Shown: positions 38,033-48,698, counted from the first letter of the stretch. The stretch: DNA of 64,000 bases from Circinella umbellata (GCA_025093555.1 JAIWNF010000018.1:620001-684000); one strand, 5' to 3'. Notes: generated from the letters alone by a model not told the origin. Program-made: numbers and translations.

Positions 38033-38384
38033 TACAGGATTTTGACTAATGGTTGGCGCATCTTATTTTTCAACTTGGCGTGACACCAATTTCAATTTAG
38101 CGATAGGGTTGATTTCAACTTGGCGCATGATGAAAATTAGAATGGCCGACAATGTTTTTATACTGGCACACCATTTTTATTTTGGCACTTGATGAATTTT
38201 GATTTGGCATGAATGTATTTATTTTATTTAATATTTAATATCATATATCATATATTTATTTCAATCCAACAGCTATTGACTAAGATATAATTACCAAAAA
38301 TATTGTTACAGCATTGGTTCCTCCATGATACATTGTGCAAAAAAAAAATTCAAGTGTCGAATAATAAAACAAGCTGAGTTAATT
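38033..38384. other. AT-rich spacer with repeated TTGGCR motifs
   Basis: Between 38050 and 38215 the motif CAACTTGGCG or close variants (TTGGCGCAT, TTGGCGTGA, TTGGCACTT, TTGGCATGA) recurs about five times in the same orientation. It may be the subterminal region of the adjacent DDE transposon remnant. Confidence 0.4.
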
Positions 38385-39330
38385 ATTCGTGAAGTCAAAC
38401 TATCATCTTTTGTTAAAAGCTCTCGTTTAGCACCTGCTTAAAGTTTTGATTAGAATTCCTCAATTGGATTAAGGAAGGGGCTATACAATAATTAAATCCA
38501 CGGTCTTTCACTGCTTCTTTTACGTTCTTTGCACGATGGATACTTGCATTATCCATTACCAACGTCTTGCTGGGATATTCATTTTTTTTTCCAAAACGTC
38601 CATTACAGTTTCCAAAAACTGTACAAAATGATCGGCTCGCGTACCAACTCTGGCTTCTATCCTTTCTTCACCATCTTGTAATTTTCGTCTCCTAGATCCA
38701 ACTACGGCTTGTAGTTTTGAAAAGAAAGATTTAGCACTACTTCGGCGGCAATAGCCCTCAGACTTGAAATATTTATGCCACTGTTATTAGTACCATCACT
38801 TTAGCTGGTTGTTCTCTTTTCAAGCGTCCAAAGGTACGCCTAATGTGTAAGTTCAAACATGCTTCATCTATAAAGACGCAGCTTGTAAAATCGCTATCTT
38901 TTTTGTTGATATCAAGAACCCAGTTCACCCGTTTCTTGATGGTTTCAGGTAATATACTAGCTTTTGGTGTTTTTGTAAATTTTTTCATAATTAAACCGCA
39001 TTTTTTTTACCAGATGCCTTTGCAAGCCACTTCGTGTGATTGCTACGTCATAAGTCTTCTAAAGCATAGCTTGTGCTCCCGTTATTGTTGCAGTTAGATC
39101 TTCGTCATAAAGTTTTTGTAGTGTTACTGTATGTTCGTTTGTCAATGTAGCTGTCCTTCCCTTCGATTTTTTCATTTGACTTGGTAAATATGGCTTGTCA
39201 TTGATAAAACGATTCCAATAATTGTGAGTACGTAGAACGCGTAGGCATAAGAACGATACAAGCAGCTGCAGCTGCACTGAGTGTCACATTTTGAATTAAA
39301 TCAATAAGCTGAACGATCTGGATATCATTG
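38385..39330 (-). pseudogene. Broken DDE transposase (IS630/Tc1-mariner-like)
   Basis: Minus-strand pieces of one transposase in several frames. An N-terminal helix-turn-helix-like part lies at 39277-39059 (LPSQMKKSKGRTATLTNEH). The catalytic part is at 38988-38773, with the first Asp in FIDEACLNLHIRRTFGRL. Further on, the second Asp motif LVMDNASIHRAKN lies near 38560-38530, and a decayed NPIEEF block near 38470 is followed immediately by a stop. Frameshifts and stops separate the pieces, so the gene is dead. The order and motifs fit the DDE_3 superfamily common in Mucoromycota. Confidence 0.7.
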
Positions 39331-39947
39331 TATTTTCGGTAAGGCCCTTTTAAACAATAGTATATTAGAGATCATAAATAGTATGAATGGGAATTATATG
39401 ATGATACGATCATGATAGCATACCTCTGGGATTCTTGACTTCTTTTGGTGGATTTTTTCGTGGTCTTCCTCTTGTGGTTTTACCAAATAAAGATTGACAT
39501 CAATGAATCAACAAAAAAAATACATATTGTTTCATTTATACATAAAAGTCAATTTGGTAAGGTGGAAAATTCATTGCACCCTTTTTATATATGCTATATC
39601 CTAGAAAGTTATAGATTTATCTTATCACGGATGATGCATAACAACAACAAAAATAATAGATATCAAGACTTGCTTTGTTATACAGACAAGACGAAAGAAA
39701 ATTACTATGATGATAACCATACAGAAAATACAGCCGCCCTCTTAAAAGAACTAAACAAATAAAGCTGAAAATGACATCGTACAACAAGGCATTCCTGAAT
39801 CCAAATAACCAAACTTATGATGATAAAACATAAACATAAACTATCACTAAGAAAACAATAATAAATCCTCCTAATAACACAACATGCTGCTACTATTGGT
39901 ATATAACTTTATATTTTTATATTTACGTATATACAAAAACAACCACT
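39331..39947. other. Spacer, possibly transposon-derived
   Basis: AT-rich with no recognisable gene. The plus-strand open frame 39445-39762 is low-complexity Asn/Lys-rich and unsupported. Confidence 0.4.
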
Positions 39948-40118
39948 GAGCATGCCCAACGGACTCCCGAAAAATGAAACTTGCTAGATTTGGAGAACCG
40001 ATTTGGCCCCAACGGAGTCTCCAAATGAAAAGCTTAAATCTATGAAAACCCAAATTCAGAGACCCTTCTGTGCCTTGAAATAAAAAATCTTAATTTGGGG
40101 AGTCCGTTGGGCATGCTC
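39948..40118. mobile_element. 171-bp MITE with 21-bp perfect terminal inverted repeats
   Basis: The left end begins GAGCATGCCCAACGGACTCC and the right end is its exact reverse complement (40098-40118). An internal inverted TTTGGAGA/TCTCCAAA pair and a partial copy of the CCAACGGA motif lie at 39990-40027. The GAGCAT-type terminus resembles PIF/Harbinger MITEs, but I do not see a clear 3-bp target duplication. It lies 40 nt beyond the stop of the adjacent orphan minus-strand gene piece. Confidence 0.75.
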
Positions 40119-40157
40119 TAATACAACACATAATGGAATGGACATTGAAAATTCCGC

Positions 40158-40638
40158 CTAAGAACTGTGATCGGGACTTGAGGGACCATGGTCTGCGACA
40201 ACACTTGTATGTTTTCCTTCGTTAAGACGTATAATTATTGGATCAACAACATTTAATAAATTTGTGGGTTTTTTGATGGTGGTCGTAATGGTGCTAGTTG
40301 AGCTGCTGCTAATGTTGCTATTTGTTTCTTTGATTGTTGACGACAATGATAATTTACGAAGAGCATCCTTGTGTTCGGTTTTAAGTGCTTCTACGACATC
40401 AAGTGTTTCTTCAAAAGCGTTCTAAAAATTTTCAATTGTTAGTTTCTTTCAAGATTTTAAATCCTGGTATTTATATATCATCAAATACGTACTGCCAATG
40501 TTGCGTAGAAATTGACAAATGGTACTAATTCAACATCTTTGCTACTGAATTCAACAGGGACTTTCACTCTCTGCTCCTTGTTCATAATAAAAACACCCTT
40601 TTCTTGGACAGACATACTCCAATGCCTGATTGCATCTC
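40158..40638 (-). pseudogene. C-terminal exons of an unrecognised gene (N-terminus not found)
   Basis: Two exons join cleanly: 40638-40493 (entered in phase 1 after a TATATAG acceptor) and 40421-40158, giving ~136 residues to a TAG. The peptide starts GDAIRHWSMSVQEKGVF, has a helical, charged middle (LDVVEALKTEHKDALRKL) and a Ser/Thr/Ile-rich tail. The middle resembles the helical end of a BAR-like or sorting-nexin-like protein, but that is only an impression. I could not find an upstream exon ending in phase 1 with a start codon within 350 nt, so this is either a truncated gene left by transposon activity or a gene with a distant first exon. Confidence 0.4.
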
Positions 40639-41236
40639 CTATATAAATAATAGAACAATTTAATATTTGATTTTCGAGTAAAACAAATATATACATATAC
40701 ACACCCAATGGTCTGAATGTTCAAATTGGGATTTGTTTATATAAACACAGGCACATAAACAATTGGCTTATTGGGCATAGCATTTTCGTGCAGTTTGCAT
40801 TCTTTTTGTGATGGGAACCGATTCTTTTTGGGGGTGAATAAAACAACATGAAACAAAAAAAAAAAAAACCAGAAAAACCAGAAAAATCAAAAAAAAAAAG
40901 TTTTGGATGGATAGAGCAACGCTCAAAAATAATTTTTTATTGAAAATAATAATCTATCAACACGTCTGTTTTACTAGAGCTATTATCATAATTTATAAAA
41001 ATTCTATATTAACATTGAATCTACAAATAAAATGGTAAACATAAAAGTTCGCCAAGATAGAGACATATGTATTTATTAGCTATCATTACATACGTACTAC
41101 CATTTTATCTCTCTTCAAAACTTGCATACCCTATAAAGATACTACAAGTAATATTTTTGAAATGAAAAAACATTCTATAATACAAATTTATATTATTAGT
41201 ATCCATTATTATAGTATCATACTACGTTAAACAATA
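40639..41236. other. AT-rich spacer
   Basis: Contains an A-rich run (40852-40900) and no identifiable coding region beyond the possible missing 5' part of the neighbouring orphan gene. Confidence 0.4.
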
Positions 41237-42076
41237 CAGTAAGTATTCGTTAAACCGGTACTCGTTAAACCGGTATTTCGCTAAACCGGTAGTATCTCTC
41301 AATTATTTTTTATATACTTAGTAAAATACCGGTAATTCGCTAAACCGGTATCCGGTGAACTTTCCTAATTATTTACCGGGTTTCTAATAGTATTCTTTTA
41401 TCTTATATTATATAATATTAGTCTTTTTAATGGTAAAATCAGTAATACAGGCTTCCTTCAATCTCATCTCAGCTCTTTCCTTTGTTCTCAGCTGGCTACT
41501 TTGTTTTCATAGCAATTAAAAATACATAAATCATTCTTGTCCTCAAGAGAAGGCTTCTCACCATTTTGTTGATAATAGTGTCTCTTTTTCGCCAACTTCA
41601 CATAGATGCTTTTCTCTTTTTTCTCATCTGCATACATATGTACTTCTTTTCAACTTTGTCATGTACTTATTCATTACCATTACCATTGCATATGTAATTA
41701 TGTTGTTGATACAATTCGTCTTTACTTATTTATTCGACTGCTAACCAAGGTCCATATTTAACACACTTTGTTGTACGTAAATTCATTATTAATCCAGTCT
41801 CTGATTAATTATTACTATTTGGTGTATACATCAGTGTCATTTTTATTACTAAAAGATTAGCTCAAGTAAATAGCAAAGCTACATTAAGCAGCTAGCTACA
41901 TTATATGAACTATCATTTTTATTATCTTATTCCTACAGCTTAATTTAATTATAGTTATTTTTCCAGTATATTCTACATATTAGTACCAGCTGCATTTCAA
42001 TTCGCTAAACCGGTAATTCGCTAAACCGGTACAAATCTTCACATATATCGAGTACCGGTTTAGCGAATACTTACTG
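41237..42076. mobile_element. 840-bp pogo/Tc1-like MITE with CCGGT repeat ends
   Basis: Both ends read CAGTAAGTATTCGYTAAACC inward (about 28 bp inverted, one mismatch) and are flanked by TA (41235-41236 and 42077-42078), the duplication made by Tc1/mariner/pogo transposases. Subterminal copies of TTCGCTAAACCGGTA occur near both ends in direct and inverted orientation (41250-41350 and 42000-42065). The interior has no transposase, so it is non-autonomous. Confidence 0.8.
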
Positions 42077-42721
42077 TATGCTTTAAACACTTACTTTTCA
42101 GTCACTTGGAAATTATAGAAGCTTGTTAGGAAACTAAAAAACTGAAATATTCTGTAGTAAGTATACCTGATAGTACAGATGTATAAATTATTGCTCAATA
42201 ATATACGGAAAAGTTTTAATAGTTACCCAAGATACTGTATTCAAATAAGGGTGGAAAATCTATAAAAGAGAAAAGTGGAGAAGAAGCAAAAATAAAATTC
42301 CTCAAGTTAAATTTCAATTTATAAGAGCTGCGTCCTATATATAAGTAACTTTGATTGAAGTAGTCGATTTACAGACCCATTGTGAAAATAGAGAATATAA
42401 CATTATCAATATAAACAAGTTCGGTAGTTTATGGTATATGCTCTCTAACAACTTTTATTAATTGTCATGCTTTACAGCCTTCATAATATTTTCTCTATTC
42501 AATTATCACCCATCTTTATTTTTATACAGTACTAGTACATTTTCTATTGTCATCATTTTTTTTCTTTTATACCTATTTACCTTTAATTATCTTCTCACTC
42601 CTTATATATATTTTATATTTAATCACTGTATCAACTTTTTTGTCCATTTATTAATTCTTTTTTACTATTAGTATTAACTGAAGAACAAATTGTAATTTAT
42701 TTTTGAATTTTTTCAAAAAAT
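42077..42721. other. AT-rich spacer
   Basis: No supported gene. The open frame at 42462-42671 is a Phe/Ile/Tyr-rich artefact of T-rich sequence. Confidence 0.45.
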
Positions 42722-43660
42722 TCACTGCATAGCGTGTGATAAATGGTCTCTAGAATATGCTGTGACAGTAAATGACTTAGCAAAATTTTGTGTAAATTTA
42801 TTCTTTGTTACACGAGATTTTTGAAAATCAACCAAATCTTCAATGGACCCCCCTAGTTTACTCGGTTCCCTGTTGAAATCCAACCCCCAACTAACAAAAA
42901 ATAACAAATCCGTAAGCTTTAGCCAATAATATTAATGCTTGAAGTAAGCAAATACCAAATTTGAACATTTGGACCTTTAGGTGTGTATATATATATATGA
43001 TAAATAATAGTTACCATGACCATGCAAGAAATGAACTTTAAGTTTTCGAAATGTATCAAATGAAGCTTCTTTGTATGTTTCTGCGAACGTTCTTAACATT
43101 GCCAACAACCCAAACATATCCTTGTAGTGATCAAAGCTCACTTTGCTGTTTTCTGCTTTTCCATATCCACATGATACTTCGGTGAGCATCACTTCCAAAT
43201 TTGAAAAACTGTTAGCGCGGAGGATACCATCTGCGTTGTATCTATAGCGACCGTCCTTCAATCCTTACTCCTTAAGTTGTATTGTCATGGCATCAAGTTC
43301 AATTTCCCCCGGCAAAAAAGTAACATCCCTACCACGTTGTCGTAATAATTGAGTGGTTGTTTTGAGACAATCATCGAACAAATGTGATCGGAAACAATCT
43401 TCTGACTTTCTCAACACTTCCTTTCCACAATCATCATAAATACTTCTTTCACTAAAAATAAAAAAAACACGAAACAACAATAATCTTTAGCCCCTAACTA
43501 CAATATCATTCGCTTTCGTTGTTTATAATATTTACAATAAATCGAAAATACTACATAGAAACTTCTTTTCTGGTATCAATGACCGTTCTTCCGGTACCAT
43601 TCTTTGTAGGACTTCGATTTCATCTCCCATGAACTCCCTGGAACCCTAATATCGTATAAT
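42722..43660 (-). pseudogene. Decayed member of an unnamed Mucoromycota-type repetitive protein family
   Basis: Minus-strand fragments: 43480-43265 (SIYDDCGKEVLRKSEDCFR and GEIELDAMTIQLKE), then 43261-42977 (YRYNADGILRANS, LEVMLTEVSCGYGKAE, SFDHYKDMFGLLAML), separated by a stop and frame change. A degraded tail reaches ~42722, and a possible upstream piece (EFMGDEIEVLQRMVPEE) lies at ~43645-43550. From memory, proteins with this LEVLLxExSGxxxK...FDxxKxMFGxxAML pattern are abundant in Mucorales genomes near transposons and have no known function. This copy is broken by frameshifts and stops. Confidence 0.5.
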
Positions 43661-43845
43661 TATTAAGGAAAAAAGAGTCAATGCCACATATACGACTAAT
43701 GGTTGCTGATGTACAATTACTGTTATGTTCTTACCATGTCTACAATCTCAATGGCTTGATTTAAAAAATATGGGCTAATACTTTTAGCTTTAACGTACAC
43801 CACTTCTTCATTGAGTTTTTTATTGAGTATCTTTGCACCCCCGAC

Positions 43846-43860
43846 ACTAGATCTAGTCTC
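43846..43860. repeat. Copy 1 of the ACTAGATCTAGTCTC palindromic motif
   Basis: The central ACTAGATCTAGT is a perfect palindrome. The motif is followed by TACTTTGA, matching the flank of copy 2 (TACTTTGG). Confidence 0.7.
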
Positions 43861-44027
43861 TACTTTGAATGAATATATCTAGCCAAATAATTGACCACAC
43901 ATTATAAAAGTTGTATAGAATATAGTTTAGGTTAGGAAAAATGTATTTTATCATTTATAAGTTCCAGGATATACTGTGTTGTTATATATAACAAATTGAA
44001 ATTGGTTGGTAAATAGTGAAAAATTGA

Positions 44028-44045
44028 GAGACTAGATCTAGTCTC
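44028..44045. repeat. Copy 2 of the palindromic motif (full 18-bp form)
   Basis: GAGACTAGATCTAGTCTC, a perfect 18-bp palindrome. It lies about 160 nt beyond the 3' end of the piggyBac-like coding remnant. Confidence 0.75.
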
Positions 44046-44149
44046 TACTTTGGGAGTAATTATTTCTCCAACAACAACAAAAAAAGTCAACCACACTTAA
44101 AATAATAAAAGAATAACATCATAAAAATTGTTCTATTTTTTTTTTTTAC

Positions 44150-46005
44150 TGTTGTTGTTTCTACTATTATTGCTTACCTACAAGGTGCAATCGGTAGCAG
44201 TTGGATTTACACAGACCCTTTGTCGGGGTACAGCTGCATCTGAGTGTAGTTTTTTTTTTTTTTGCAGATTTGACATTTCCATTGTCGTGAATAGGGGGTT
44301 CTATCTTTCAGAAACCCTTTTCCAATTGCTTCTAGGTCATGCCGCGTGTTATTTCTATATGAATTAACATCTTCTTCTTCATCATCTTCAACAATATTAA
44401 CTGCATACAAGTATTCGTTAATCATATCAGTGCACAACTGTTCACGAAAAGAAAAGTGGGTATTACTTCTCTGTTCAACTGGACCAAAAGAACGCCACGC
44501 AAGGTACGCATTTGCCTCAGCCAGCGCCAAAAAGAAAGAAAACGTTCTAACTTCCCAGGAGTGTATCCGCATGACATCATGATATGAAGCCATATTATCG
44601 CGGTTGTTATTATTAATATCTACGGCTCCTTTGCCAGCACCATAATCATCAAAAACAGCAGGACGATGAAATGTCGCAAAGCGACTTTTGTTTCCTTCCT
44701 TGATTACATGAGTAACCTCTGATCCTTGTGTTGTTCTACCACAAGTACTAACAAGACATTGCATCTTTCTATCACGTAAGATACATATTGACATAGGTAC
44801 GTCCTTGACAATACTGATTAGAGAAATCGATGTTCCAACAGGTTCTCCTTCTAACTTCATGTGAAGATCACGGGGAACGAGACGTGGCCAATGGCTTCTC
44901 TTCTTCATTGGCATGATACTGTATAGACCATATTGATGAAGAACAGCAGCACAACTAGGGGATCCGAACCAGGAATCTGCGAGAATTGTTCTTCCAGTGG
45001 CAAACCAAGGTTCAGACAGACGGTAGAAATCACAGCACCTTGATCACCAAACTTTTTCACTTGAAAGTTCTTTTCACTGATATCAAGACGAATAATAATG
45101 TTAGTGGAAGCATCAGCAACTGTTTTAAATTCTTGACCAACAGGATGTGGTTTCGAAATAATCTTCTTCACATTAGGCATTCGTGATACCTTCCCAACCC
45201 ATTGGTTCATCGTCTCATCAATTGTCAACACTCGTCCAGGAACCATTGCATTCAAAAGATTTTCATTGTATCCTTCAACAAAACCACGAATCGGAACCAG
45301 AGGGTCGCTTGTTACTCCAGCGGCTATAGTGGCAGGATGCTCATAAGTATGAGCTGCCAGAATAGCATCAAAACGACGACGCGACATCCATTGACCGAAA
45401 TTGTACGGGGATGGGACTAGAATTGTTGGCTTTGTTCTCCAATAAAAACCTCTATCACTACAAGGAAGCCATGCCATATAAGTCCAAAGTGCAATCCATA
45501 AAAAGTATTCAGCCTTGGTCAGTGGGTGCCATTTTTCAATACACCGAATAACTGCATTAGCATTGATGGATGGAATAATATGATCAACAATATGATCCAT
45601 TGGTAGAAACCTTTTAAAAAATATGTATGGTGTTGAAAACCGATGATTTTCGATATTCAACACTGCATCATTCTTATAAGAAGGCTCAGTGTGTCGTACA
45701 TCGATAGTAACTCTTTTATCCACCCAATCAACATCCCCTTGTTCTCCTAGAACCTCTTCAAGACCTTCACCATTATCCGATTCATAGTCGATCCCTAAAC
45801 TCAACAACAGGTTAGAAGAGTTGTCCCCGTCTTGAGCAACAGCAGGAACGCCAGGAACCGTGTTTTCTTCAGTCTCTCTCTCTTTCTTGAGATTTCCTGC
45901 CTTCACTTTACATATAGAGTGATCGCCATTGGCAACATGAACACACACCATTAAAACATTCCCCTCATTCGAGTAGGATTGAACAATTCCATATACTCGT
46001 TCCAT
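44150..46005 (-). pseudogene. piggyBac-like DDE transposase with frameshifts
   Basis: Two reading frames make one transposase. 46005 to ~45025 carries the piggyBac N-terminal and catalytic core (FVEGYNENLLNAMVPG, the DDE Asp in LTIDETMNQWVGK, and ISKPHPVGQEFKTVADAS). A frame change near 45020-45030 leads into a second frame with DSWFGSPSCAAVLHQYGLY, running to 44207. That frame contains GKGAVDINNNN and a Cys-rich end. The expected C-terminal zinc finger is disrupted at an A14 run (44250-44263), beyond which another frame restores a C-x-C...LC pattern down to ~44165. With at least two frameshifts it is a pseudogene unless the homopolymer one is a sequencing error. CTAGATCTAG palindromes flank it. 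Confidence 0.8.
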
Positions 46006-46275
46006 ACTAGACTTTGTAGTTCCTATTGCAGCAGCTTCTCGGGCCTTCAGCGTTCTTGGGAGAAAAGATACGTGAGTCCCAACCAGGATTTTCGAAGTAA
46101 AGTTAGAAAATTGGTGGTGGCAGACATACTAATGTTAATTACAAATTTAATCTGAATGTAGTGAATAGATATTGTTTTTCGTTTTGCACATCAATAGTTA
46201 TGAAGTAAAACTAACTATTTTTTTTTGTCGACGTCATTCGTGTTTTTTATTGGACCAAAATTAAAGACCAAACTG

Positions 46276-46312
46276 GAGACTAGATCTAGTGCCAAAGACT
46301 AGATCTAGTCTC
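46276..46312. repeat. Copies 3 and 4 of the palindromic motif, in tandem
   Basis: GAGACTAGATCTAGT (46276-46290) and AGACTAGATCTAGTCTC (46296-46312) separated by five bases. With the copies at 43846 and 44028 they bracket the piggyBac-like remnant, suggesting subterminal repeats of that element. Confidence 0.7.
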
Positions 46313-47234
46313 GTGACAATTTAGAGATTAATGACACAATCAACAGTGCACTTAAGTGACTTTGACTCTTGCAGTATAACCAGTGTGTTTTGTTGATGAA
46401 TCTGTTCAGCACTTCTTGGTTACTGAAGCTATAGCTGACAGTTTACAACTATGATCACAGACGTACAACAAAGACCAATCGAATTTTTTTTCTAAGACCA
46501 GGAGTATCTTTTTGTAAATGAAGTTGAGATTTCCAGTTGATAGTATACTTTTTTTGTTCCAAGTTGTGGTAAGAACTTTCTTCAACAAGATTATCTTATT
46601 TGCAAAAATTCAATGCCATGGGAGAATGAATCCAGTCAACAGAGAGACATTTGTTTATAGTATAAAATGTATCGTTTGTTTGATTGTTCATGTTGAATAC
46701 AAATAATAAGAGTAATAAACAAAAGGATACATAGCCAAATCAAATCATGATCTGTGTCTGCGTCATTAGCATGGAAAAATGACAAAAGTCAGGTATTGAA
46801 TTATTAAGTGTACATTTAGTAGTAGAAAGATATCTTCCAATCGTACATTGACGGAAAATATCCATCATTTGTATGTATATATACGTTCCAATATTTTACC
46901 GTGAAAAGAATTCTATTGTCTGCACATCAACGTTGTCATTTCTGCATATAAAAAAGCATTCTTTCCATAATTATCCAAAATTCTTATCACATTAAGTCGA
47001 AGAATCCAGCAAAAATACCTCATTACTCCCAACAACTTACCAGAATCATCTCGAATATCAAATATCCCATATAAAAAAAAAGACCATAATCCAACTCCAA
47101 AAATCCCACTTATAACATAGTGATCAATCCAAAAGATTAAAAAGGTTGTTTTACATTGACACAAAACCAAACCAAATTGGCTTTTTAATTTATTATGAAT
47201 GCATAAAAGTAAGAATGAATCATGATAAATTAAT
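46313..47234. other. Spacer and 3' UTR of ribosomal protein P0
   Basis: No independent gene. The last ~250 nt (about 46980-47234) should be the 3' untranslated region of P0; an overlapping minus-strand open frame there is an alternate frame of the P0 coding sequence. Confidence 0.5.
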
Positions 47235-48266
47235 TTAGTCGAAAAGACCGAAGCCCATATCGTCATCAGATTCTTCAGCTTCTTCTTCCTTGACTTCTTC
47301 AGCGGCAGCACCGGAATCGGCGGCAGCAGCGGGGGCAGCAGCGACAACGAAAGCATCAGGGTTTTCCAAGAATTCCTTGATCTTTTCGGAACCTTCGAAG
47401 GTATAGTCGGTGGCAACGGAGACAGCCAACAAGTTCTTGTAACCGTTAACAATGGAGTGAGGAACGGCAGCGGTGGTGGGGTAACCAACAGCCAAAGAGA
47501 TGGCAGCAACGTCACGGACGACAGCCAAAAGGTTGGCAACAAGAGAAGATTCTTCAACATCCAAAACTTCGGGAGAGAAACAGGTACCTTCGTCGAAGAC
47601 TTGGGTAACGCTCATACCGTAAGTGAAGGGAGAGATGTTCAACATGTTAAGCAAGACAGCTTCGGAGGGACCGACACGTTCACCACCAGTAACGACTTGG
47701 ACGTCACTGACGATTTCAATGGTACCACGAGAAATCTTGGTTGGGATACCCAAAGCTTGGAAGAAAGAGGTCTTACCGGGTTCCATACCAGTGTTACCAG
47801 CAGGGACAAAGACATTACCAGGAGCAATAGCGTTGGCCTTAGCAGGGGCAGCAACACGGTTTTCAAGAATCTTACCACGGATTTCCTTCAAGTCACCGTT
47901 GGTGAAGACGAAACCAATGTTACCCTTGACGTGGGGCATCAAACGGTCAAGTTCGGGACGTTCGGCAACGAAGGTCTTGAAAGCACGACGGACCATGGTG
48001 TTCTTACCCATAAGGACAACAGCTTGACCACGGAGGGAGTGACGAATTTGATGCATTTGGTTAGAACCAACATTGTCAACGTTGACAACAAAGGCAGTCT
48101 TGTAACTGTCAATGTAGTTCTTGAGCTAATGACATATACATTTTATAAATAATAATAATAGTAAGTATATCAATGTTTTTAATAATTTTATAAATTAAAA
48201 CTAAAAAAAAAGGTTTGCGAATTTTACCTTTTCAAAGTATTGTTCCTTGGCTTCTCGCTTCGACAT
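47235..48266 (-). CDS. RPP0: 60S acidic ribosomal protein P0 (uL10)
   Basis: Stalk base of the large ribosomal subunit, binding P1/P2 and elongation factors; 309 aa. Exons: 48266-48228 ([13 protein letters not shown]) and 48125-47235. Family landmarks are [43 protein letters not shown] and the Ala-rich hinge ending in the universal acidic C-terminus [12 protein letters not shown]. Codon use is strongly biased to C-ending codons, unlike its neighbours, as expected for a highly expressed gene. A probable 5'-UTR intron (acceptor at 48302-48303) leads to upstream leader sequence. Confidence 0.97.
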
Positions 48267-48301
48267 GCTGAATAATTTGCTGTTCGAGGACTTTTAAAGA
48301 A

Positions 48302-48305
48302 CTAA

Positions 48306-48337
<32 letters not shown>

Positions 48338-48698
48338 TACAATGATTCAAAATAATTATATCATTCTTTCCAAAAACTATATATCCTTATTAATATGTCC
48401 ATGGAGTTGATGGATATTCCATGGATACATTAACAATGGATTCATAGATGGATGGATGGATTGGACAAAATTAAAAATATATGGATGATGATAGTATACC
48501 TAAAGGAGCAACAAAAAGAGACTGATCAAGAAGTGGGCGCTGTTGAGCATTTAAAGAAATTATCGTGGCTTGTCGCTGTTCTAAAAATTCCACAACCTTT
48601 TTTCTTTTTGCTGCGCTGAATAATATTATATCTTTAGAAGAATACGTAACAATAATATAAAATCCCTTCAACTTTTGTCTAAAAAGAGCAGTATTCAT
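48302..48698 (-). promoter_or_regulatory. Probable 5' leader of P0: upstream ORF exon plus 5'-UTR intron
   Basis: A T-rich acceptor (TTTAG at 48302-48306) 36 nt before the P0 ATG pairs with a GTATAC donor at 48499, giving a 198-nt leader intron. The upstream part is open from ATG 48698; after splicing it would end two codons later (68 codons in total). If transcription starts upstream of 48698 this is a uORF. If it starts inside, it is only leader sequence. First introns in leaders are common in ribosomal protein genes. Confidence 0.4.

Noticed and set aside
46913..47560. 215-codon Leu/Pro-rich minus-strand frame overlapping the P0 gene
   Set aside because: It is an alternate frame of the strongly codon-biased P0 coding sequence; the plus-strand frames at 47457-48152 and 47623-48027 are its antisense shadows.
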